In this document: one piece after another, positions 1 through 4,241 of the stretch
Position numbering within the stretch: the stretch's first letter is position 1
Layout of the letters: the number at the start of each line of letters is the position of its first letter
Program-made: the position numbers and the translations under genes
The notes under the pieces: model-generated
Told to the model about the DNA's origin: nothing
The model's database searches: none
Seen by the model: only the letters and a program-made list of their open reading frames with translations
NCBI GenBank assembly: GCA_900550775.1
Contig: URTH01000044.1
Span: 1-11,189, forward strand
Length of the DNA: 11,189 nt
Source of the DNA: an uncultured Eubacteriales bacterium
GTDB taxonomy: Bacteria; Bacillota; Clostridia; Monoglobales; Monoglobaceae
Reading direction: 5' to 3'

Positions 1-1178
1 ATTTGATTACAGGCGGAAAGGTGCCGGCGTTTTTGGGTTCGTCATTTGCGTTTTTGGGAGGGTATGCAGCCATTGCTCCGCTGATTGACGGCGCACCTAA
101 TATGGCGATGCTACCGTATGCATCTCTTGGTGTTGTCTTTGCCGGTTTTTTATACTTAGTACTTGCACTCTTATTTAAACTTTGTGATGTAAAAAATGTT
201 ATGAAATTCTTCCCGCCGGTTGTGACCGGACCGATTATTATTGCGATCGGCTTGATTCTGGCGCCCTCTGCAATTTCCAACTGTCAGAGCAACTGGCCGA
301 TTGCCATCATTGCCTTTGCGACCATCGTGGTGTGCAATGTATGGGGTAAGAGAATGATTAAGATCGTCCCGATTCTGATTGGGATTATGGTATCGGTGCT
401 GGTATCAATCGTCATGCAACTCTGCGGCGTTGAGGTATTTGACCCGGTAAAGCTGCAGAAACTCTCCGACGCAGCTTGGTTTGGACTTCCCATTGATTTT
501 GAGCGGTCTGTCTTTATGGTACGTGACGGCGCAAAGGCAGTTACAGCAATCATAGCGATTGTGCCGATTGCACTCGCTGCCATGATGGAGCATATCGGTG
601 ATATTTCGGCCATCAGCTCTACGGTTGGTAAAAACTTTATTGCAAACCCCGGTCTGCACCGCACTTTGACCGGCGACGGATTGGCGACATCTTTCTCGGC
701 AATCTTCGGCGGTCCGGCGAACACGACCTACGGCGAAAACACCGGTGTATTGGCGCTGACGAAGGTTTACGACCCCCGTGTCATTCGTATTGCGGCATAT
801 TTTGCGATTGTTTTGTCCTTCTCGCCAAAGGTAGCTGCATGCATCAGCTTGATTCCGACGGCGGTTATCGGCGGTGTATCGTTGATTCTCTATGGTATGA
901 TTTCTGCCATCGGTACCAGAAACCTGGTAGAAAATCAGGTGGATCTGTCCAAGAGCCGTAACATCATTATCGCGGCAACTATCCTGGTGTCTGCGCTTGG
1001 TTTTAACAATATCGGCGGTATTTCGTTTGAAGTGTTCGGAACCACCATTACGCTGACCGGCCTTGCGATTGCGGCAATCCTGGGTATCGTGCTGAATGCG
1101 GCTATGCCCGGTAAGGATTTTGAGTTTGTGGCTGATGAGGAAAAGGCATCCGAAAAGGGTGTGGATTTTAAACTCTAA
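1..1178 (+). CDS. uraA: Uracil permease, NCS2 family (5' end outside window)
   Basis: This is an inner-membrane uracil:proton symporter that brings uracil in for salvage by the next gene. About 391 residues are visible. The frame is open to the left edge, so roughly the first 30-40 residues of a usual ~430-aa protein are missing; the TTG at position 3 is not a real start. The visible protein is almost continuous hydrophobic segments. Two NCS2 signatures can be read: MMEHIGD (around 582-602), with the first substrate-binding Glu, and NTTYGENTGV (around 719-748), with the second Glu, as in E. coli UraA. The YGENTG form favours uracil over xanthine or urate carriers. The C-terminal tail is short and charged. 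Only 21 bp separate its stop from upp, so the two are very likely co-transcribed. The promoter and any PyrR-type leader lie outside the window. The alternative name pyrP applies equally. Confidence 0.93.
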   Translation, partial: LITGGKVPAFLGSSFAFLGGYAAIAPLIDGAPNMAMLPYASLGVVFAGFLYLVLALLFKLCDVKNVMKFFPPVVTGPIIIAIGLILAPSAISNCQSNWPIAIIAFATIVVCNVWGKRMIKIVPILIGIMVSVLVSIVMQLCGVEVFDPVKLQKLSDAAWFGLPIDFERSVFMVRDGAKAVTAIIAIVPIALAAMMEHIGDISAISSTVGKNFIANPGLHRTLTGDGLATSFSAIFGGPANTTYGENTGVLALTKVYDPRVIRIAAYFAIVLSFSPKVAACISLIPTAVIGGVSLILYGMISAIGTRNLVENQVDLSKSRNIIIAATILVSALGFNNIGGISFEVFGTTITLTGLAIAAILGIVLNAAMPGKDFEFVADEEKASEKGVDFKL

Positions 1179-1199
1179 AAAAAGAAAAGAGGAACCGTT

Positions 1200-1826
1200 A
1201 TGAGTAAACTGTTTGTTATGGATCATCCGCTGATCTCGCATAAAATTGCGATGCTGCGGGACAAGAATACCTCTGTCAGAGATTTTCGCGCCTTGGTGAA
1301 CGAGATCGCGTTGCTGATGGGGTACGAAGCAACTAAAGATTTAAAGATGACAGAGGTCAAGGTAGAAACCCCGGTTGCTACTACCAAGGGACAAGTGATC
1401 GAACGTCAGGTGGCGCTGGTGCCGATTCTGCGTGCCGGCCTTGGCATGGTAGACGCATTGATGAGCCTGATCCCTGCGGCAAAGGTGGGACATATCGGCC
1501 TGTATCGGGATCACGAGACCTTGCAGCCGGTGGAATATTACTGCAAGCTGCCGAGCGATATTGAACAGCGTCAGGTTTTGGTGCTTGATCCGATGCTCGC
1601 GACCGGTGGAAGTTCCAGCGCGGCAATTTCCTTTATCAAAAAACGCGGTGCCAAAAATATTCGCCTTGTATGCGTTATTGGCGCGCCGGAGGGCGTTAAA
1701 GCCGTGCAGGAGGCACATCCGGACGTGGACATCTATGTTGCGGCACTTGACGAAAAACTGAATGAGAACGGGTATATCATTCCGGGTCTTGGCGATGCCG
1801 GCGACCGTCTGTTTGGCACCCTGTAA
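1200..1826 (+). CDS. upp: Uracil phosphoribosyltransferase
   Basis: This cytosolic enzyme makes UMP and pyrophosphate from uracil and PRPP, the key step of uracil salvage. The protein is 208 aa, the normal length for the family. The PRPP-binding loop is clear at residues 127-140 ([14 protein letters not shown]), preceded by [13 protein letters not shown] (residues 74-86). The uracil-binding C-terminal segment [17 protein letters not shown] (about 191-207) is intact, so the gene looks functional. The ATG at 1200 follows a purine-rich AAGAAAAGAGGAA ribosome binding site. It lies 21 bp after the uracil permease stop, a common pairing of uptake and phosphoribosylation. No simple terminator follows directly; the next 110 bp hold a 61-bp repeat and the start signals of a small gene. 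Confidence 0.97.
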   Translation: MSKLFVMDHPLISHKIAMLRDKNTSVRDFRALVNEIALLMGYEATKDLKMTEVKVETPVATTKGQVIERQVALVPILRAGLGMVDALMSLIPAAKVGHIGLYRDHETLQPVEYYCKLPSDIEQRQVLVLDPMLATGGSSSAAISFIKKRGAKNIRLVCVIGAPEGVKAVQEAHPDVDIYVAALDEKLNENGYIIPGLGDAGDRLFGTL

Positions 1827-1853
1827 GCCATTGAGTCGGTTTTCCGTGCAGCA

Positions 1854-1914
1854 TAGCCGGAAGGGAGCAATCCGAATACGCCTGAAAAGATGAAACTTCG
1901 GCATCTTTCGGCTA
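1854..1914 (+). repeat. 61-bp dispersed repeat with terminal inverted repeats, copy A
   Basis: This 61-bp block starts TAGCCGGAAG and ends CTTTCGGCTA, so its ends are inverted repeats (9 of 10 positions, the odd one a G-T pair). It aligns without gaps to 10190-10250 read on the - strand, with 48 of 61 identical bases by my count. An inner helix can also form between GCC (1880-1882) and GGC (1900-1902), extended by GAA/TTC. It lies between upp and the transducer-like gene and ends just before the latter's ribosome binding site. Its last bases CTTTC could pair with GAAAG at 1916-1920, next to that site. It could be a small non-autonomous mobile repeat (MITE/REP-like) or a structured RNA element. 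I do not match it to a known riboswitch. Confidence 0.7.
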
Positions 1915-1936
1915 AGAAAGGATAGTAGGTGGATTT

Positions 1937-2296
1937 ATGACAGGGAAAAAAGAGTGGGTTATCAGTGACGGCTTTATGAATGCGACATCAAGCGGAGCCT
2001 TTGTGAGTCATGAAGCGGTATGCGTGTTGAACCTTTCCGGACAAACCGCAAATATTAAGATTGCAATCTATTTTGAAGACAGAGATCCGATGAAGGGGTT
2101 TACCGCAATCTGTGAAAATGACAGAACGAACCACATTCGTCTTGATAAAATCGTCAATGATCAGGGCGAGAAGATTCCGCGTGAAGTTCCTTATGCCATC
2201 GTGGTTGAAAGCGATGTTCCGATCGTGGTACAGCATACCAGAATGGACGTCAGCCAGGCGGAGATGGCGCTTATGACAACGCTTGCTTATTCGTGA
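1937..2296 (+). CDS. Sensory rhodopsin transducer (ASRT) family protein
   Basis: This 119-aa soluble protein matches the family named for the Anabaena sensory rhodopsin transducer (PF07100). The shared landmarks are SHEAVCVLNLSG (residues 24-35), an IAIYFEDRDP strand and turn (41-50), a basic RTNHIRLDKI segment, and the very characteristic DVPIVVQHTRMDVSQAEMAL near the C-terminus. In the cyanobacterium the protein is a small beta-rich oligomer that binds the photoreceptor and has been reported to bind DNA. Most bacterial members live in genomes without a rhodopsin, and their role is unknown. No rhodopsin gene is in view. The start is ATG 1937, with AGGTGG only four bases upstream (1927-1932). 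Read-through from uraA-upp is possible because no strong terminator separates them. A strong terminator follows at 2317. Confidence 0.82.
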   Translation: MTGKKEWVISDGFMNATSSGAFVSHEAVCVLNLSGQTANIKIAIYFEDRDPMKGFTAICENDRTNHIRLDKIVNDQGEKIPREVPYAIVVESDVPIVVQHTRMDVSQAEMALMTTLAYS

Positions 2297-2316
2297 TGAG
2301 GATCATTTAAAAAGTA

Positions 2317-2352
2317 AAACAGAGCCCGGTTTTTGACCGGGCTCTGTTTCAT
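2317..2352 (+). terminator. Intrinsic terminator after the transducer-like gene
   Basis: AAACAGAGCCCGGT (2317-2330) and its exact reverse complement (2336-2349) form a 14-bp perfect stem with a TTTTG loop. The ascending arm begins with A residues and the descending arm ends in TTT. It starts 20 bp after the stop codon and closes the + strand unit before tRNA-Pro. With A- and T-rich flanks it could act in both directions. Confidence 0.85.
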
Positions 2353-2450
2353 GAAAAGCGCGAAATCGCACCTTTGTTCCGAGTGTTTCTGTTAAACTGT
2401 TTCTGAATTAAAATTTCAAGAAAAAATATTGAAAAAAAGAGAAAAAGTCC

Positions 2451-2480
2451 TTGACAACAGGGTATAGTATGTGGTATAAT
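2451..2480 (+). promoter_or_regulatory. Promoter of tRNA-Pro
   Basis: A perfect -35 box TTGACA (2451-2456) and a perfect -10 box TATAAT (2475-2480) are separated by 18 bp. Transcription would begin near 2487, a few bases before the mature tRNA 5' end at 2493. This is a consensus sigma-A-type promoter, as expected for a stable RNA. Confidence 0.9.
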
Positions 2481-2492
2481 CATGAACGTTGT

Positions 2493-2569
2493 CGAGGTGT
2501 GGCTCAGTTTGGTAGAGTACTTCGTTCGGGACGAAGGGGTCGCAGGTTCAAATCCTGTCACCTCGACCA
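2493..2569 (+). tRNA. tRNA-Pro (anticodon CGG)
   Basis: The 77-nt cloverleaf is complete. The acceptor arm CGAGGTG pairs with CACCTCG, followed by discriminator A and an encoded CCA (2567-2569). The D arm contains GGCTCAGTTTGGTAGAGT. The anticodon stem CTTCG/CGAAG encloses the loop TTCGGGA, giving anticodon CGG for CCG codons. The T arm is CAGG-TTCAAAT-CCTG. It has its own promoter and terminator, so it is transcribed as a single gene. The DNA just downstream is AT-rich and foreign-looking, and tRNA 3' ends are common integration targets. Confidence 0.96.
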
Positions 2570-2577
2570 AAGCAGTT

Positions 2578-2606
2578 AAAACCGCCGTTTTTACGGCGGT
2601 TTTTTG
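2578..2606 (+). terminator. Intrinsic terminator of tRNA-Pro
   Basis: AAAACCGCCG (2578-2587) and CGGCGGTTTT (2594-2603) form a 10-bp stem with a TTTTTA loop, followed by more T residues. It begins nine bases after the CCA end. It is close to symmetrical and could also stop - strand transcripts coming from the XRE gene. Confidence 0.9.
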
Positions 2607-2610
2607 TTTT

Positions 2611-2632
2611 ATCCCCGAATAATCCCCGAATT
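2611..2632. repeat. 11-bp tandem direct repeat beside tRNA-Pro
   Basis: ATCCCCGAATA is followed immediately by ATCCCCGAATT, ten of eleven bases alike. It lies between the tRNA terminator and the AT-rich insert. Paired short direct repeats of this kind occur as integrase arm sites next to tRNA attachment sites. No integrase gene is in the window, so an attachment-site relic is only a suggestion. Confidence 0.4.
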
Positions 2633-2649
2633 TTCCTTGTGTTTTCTTT

Positions 2650-2835
2650 CTACTTCCCCCATAGTCTCCACAGCATTGTAATGGTTCTAAGATCCTTGTC
2701 ATCCAGATTCAGCCCACTTACTATTAGCTTTTTGAATTTCGCTTTTGTGTGATTCACGACTATGTTCTTCTTTAAATTCTTCAATATGTTTCTTTCATCA
2801 GTATGAAAATTTCTGATTGGGAGTTTCTTTATCAA
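2650..2835 (-). CDS. Small hypothetical protein overlapping the XRE gene stop
   Basis: This is a 61-codon ORF starting with TTG at 2835-2833, which overlaps the TGA stop of the XRE-type gene (TTGA), a geometry typical of translational coupling. The product is basic, rich in Lys, Leu and Ile, has no membrane segment, and ends KDLRTITMLWRLWGK. I do not recognise a family. Its AT-rich codon choice resembles the upstream gene and differs from the GC-richer neighbours, so it probably belongs to the same cassette. Against it are the non-ATG start, the short length and the lack of a clear ribosome binding site. It may be a genuine small partner of the regulator, a decayed 3' end, or chance. Confidence 0.4.
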   Translation of the reverse strand: MIKKLPIRNFHTDERNILKNLKKNIVVNHTKAKFKKLIVSGLNLDDKDLRTITMLWRLWGK

Positions 2836-3782
2836 TCAATTCTATCTTCTTCTACATACTGAGTAATAAACCGATATATGTTAGGGCTTAACTTGGCATC
2901 CTCCTCAGATGCCTCTATCAGTTCGTATAACTTGTTTGCACCATCAAATAAGCGTCCGAACGGATCGTCACTGGTATAAAACACCTTTTGCCAACAAATG
3001 TCATTTCCATCCTCCCATATGAAGAGAAAATCATAAGATATAAAATTTCCATTTCCATCCTTCCCAAAGGGAATAATAACCAAATCTCTTTCTTTATCGA
3101 AACATTCAATGTAAACAATGTCCTTATACAAAACCCACTTATACTCTTGGTTCATGTGCCTTGGGTGATATACGCACTTTTCATCTGCCTCCATTGTGAT
3201 AATTCCAGCTTTCTCATATCTTTCGTCGAGAAGCGCCATAACACCACCATCATTTTCCCATGTGAGATAATTATCCTTGGTATCTTTATACAATTTGTCA
3301 AGAAACTTCACTAACAGGTCAGTGTTAGCATGGGATACCCACATACTTGTTTCAGTCAAAGTCCGGATGTCGGTATCAAATAATCTTGCAATTTTCCAAA
3401 CAATGTCGATACTCATCTTTTTTTTAGAATCTTTTTTAATGGTTCTCGATATATATCCGGTGCTAATGCCAAGAATTTTCTCCAACTCACCAACACGCAT
3501 ACTATTCTTTCTAAGAAGGTACACAACATTATTTGCAAGGGTTGTGTTATCGAACTCCCCCAAAGACTCAATATATTCCGAAATATAATCTTCTTGCTGC
3601 TGAAGTAAATCACACCCATCGCTTGAATCCTCATCATACTGATTGTTAATCTGGTCTTGGATTCTCGCTTTTATTTCTAAGGCTACCATAAGTTCTTTCG
3701 TATTTTCCGGCTCTACCAAAGAATAGCGTTCTCCGTCTATTTTAAACTTATCGGTCATATATTCATCAAACTTTCTCGACAT
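2832..3782 (-). CDS. XRE-type helix-turn-helix regulator with long N- and C-terminal regions
   Basis: The 316-aa protein starts at ATG 3782, chosen for the GGAGG site just upstream and the consensus promoter behind it; longer in-frame extensions would run through the promoter. Residues about 82-145 form an XRE-like domain (NSMRVGELEKILGISTGYISR, then KMSIDIVWKIARLFDTDIRTL), with the recognition helix around STGYISRTI. Residues 1-80 are acidic and probably helical. Residues 150-316 form a globular acidic region rich in aromatic residues (WVLYKDIVYIECF, FLFIWEDGNDICWQKVF) that I do not recognise. There is no signal peptide or membrane segment. The gene is clearly more AT-rich than the DNA on either side, which fits horizontal acquisition. 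It is probably a DNA-binding regulator controlling its own promoter. A link to defence or to a mobile element is speculation. Confidence 0.75.
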   Translation of the reverse strand: MSRKFDEYMTDKFKIDGERYSLVEPENTKELMVALEIKARIQDQINNQYDEDSSDGCDLLQQQEDYISEYIESLGEFDNTTLANNVVYLLRKNSMRVGELEKILGISTGYISRTIKKDSKKKMSIDIVWKIARLFDTDIRTLTETSMWVSHANTDLLVKFLDKLYKDTKDNYLTWENDGGVMALLDERYEKAGIITMEADEKCVYHPRHMNQEYKWVLYKDIVYIECFDKERDLVIIPFGKDGNGNFISYDFLFIWEDGNDICWQKVFYTSDDPFGRLFDGANKLYELIEASEEDAKLSPNIYRFITQYVEEDRID

Positions 3783-3813
3783 AATTAAACCTCCACTTCT
3801 CGATCGTGTTCTT

Positions 3814-3852
3814 ATTATACCATTTGAACCTTTAAAAGTCAATGGTTCAAAT
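3814..3852 (-). promoter_or_regulatory. Promoter and inverted-repeat operator of the XRE gene
   Basis: Read on the - strand, -35 TTGACT (3842-3837) and -10 TATAAT (3819-3814) are 17 bp apart. A perfect 9-bp inverted repeat ATTTGAACC...GGTTCAAAT (arms 3822-3830 and 3844-3852) overlaps it: one arm lies inside the spacer and the other just upstream of the -35 box. The arms start 22 bp apart, about two helical turns, so a dimer could hold both on one face and block polymerase. Repression by the adjacent XRE protein is the simplest reading. Confidence 0.75.
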
Positions 3853-3918
3853 AAATGTCGACATATTTTTTTTACAAAGGCTTGTACTCTTCCATGCAAT
3901 CGCCTGCCGTTTTGCACA

Positions 3919-3952
3919 TAAAAAAAGCGCTCACCCCCAAAAGCAAGCGCTT
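3919..3952 (-). terminator. Intrinsic terminator downstream of the aldo/keto reductase remnant
   Basis: On the - strand AAGCGCT (3952-3946) pairs with AGCGCTT (3931-3925) across a 14-nt loop, and the second arm runs into seven T residues. It is suitably placed to end transcripts from the yhgE operon and the reductase remnant. It also keeps them from entering the XRE gene, whose promoter lies about 100 bp further on. Confidence 0.7.
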
Positions 3953-3999
3953 GATTGATTCCGTTTTTTCCTGTCCGCAAATCGTGTACGGCGGCGATT

Positions 4000-4137
4000 T
4001 TACGCACGGTCGTCCAAGGCTGCGTACGCCTCGTCCGCGTCCGTCACGCACCGCTCGCACTCGTCCTTGGTGACCTGATAGACGCCGTAGCCAAGCTGCG
4101 GCATTTTTACTCCGTTTGAAAGTGTTACATAGTCCAT
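4000..4137 (-). pseudogene. Aldo/keto reductase, N-terminal remnant
   Basis: A 45-codon reading frame starts at ATG 4137 with an ideal ribosome binding site AAGGAGG (4152-4146) eight bases upstream. Residues 1-34 begin MDYVTLSNGVKMPQLGYGVY and continue QVTKDECERCVTDA. This is the opening strand and first barrel strand of NADPH-dependent aldo/keto reductases of the 2,5-diketogluconate reductase type. The match stops where the family would read on to the catalytic Asp and Tyr; here the frame reads DEAYAALDDRA and ends. The barrel (about 230 more residues), the catalytic tetrad and the NADPH site are all absent, so it cannot be a working enzyme. A large internal or 3' deletion is likely, since an intact start and a terminator (3919-3952) bracket the remnant. 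It lies 104 bp after the yhgE stop. Confidence 0.8.
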
Positions 4138-4199
4138 GTTGGTTTCCTCCTTGTATGATTTTTCTGTTTTTCAGCGTTCGCCGAATTTTTCTGCTTTTT

Positions 4200-4220
4200 A
4201 CGGTTTTTCGAAAGAACCGT
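4200..4220. other. Hairpin between yhgE and the reductase remnant
   Basis: ACGGTTTTT and AAGAACCGT form a 9-bp stem (one G-T pair) around a CGA loop, 22 bp after the yhgE stop codon. On the - strand it is followed by A rather than T residues, so it is a poor terminator for yhgE. On the + strand TTTTA follows. It may be an end-of-operon or processing hairpin. Confidence 0.35.
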
Positions 4221-4241
4221 TTTACGCCGTCTCTTAGCGCG

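Noticed and set aside
405..1241. 278-codon - strand ORF antisense to uraA
   Set aside because: It lies opposite a clearly recognised permease, and its composition (Arg, His, Asn rich) is that of a reversed frame.
2349..2702. 117-codon - strand ORF across tRNA-Pro
   Set aside because: It is the antisense of the tRNA gene, its promoter and its terminators. The VTGFEPATPSS-like peptide is a well-known artefact of translating tRNA genes backwards.
3844..3852. GGTTCAAAT matches the T arm of tRNA-Pro, a candidate second attachment site
   Set aside because: The match is only nine bases and is fully explained as one arm of the XRE operator. No longer copy of the tRNA 3' end was found in the window.
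3855..3864. Palindrome ATGTCGACAT upstream of the XRE promoter
   Set aside because: It is only ten bases, has no partner copy and no promoter next to it on the other strand; too weak to call a site.
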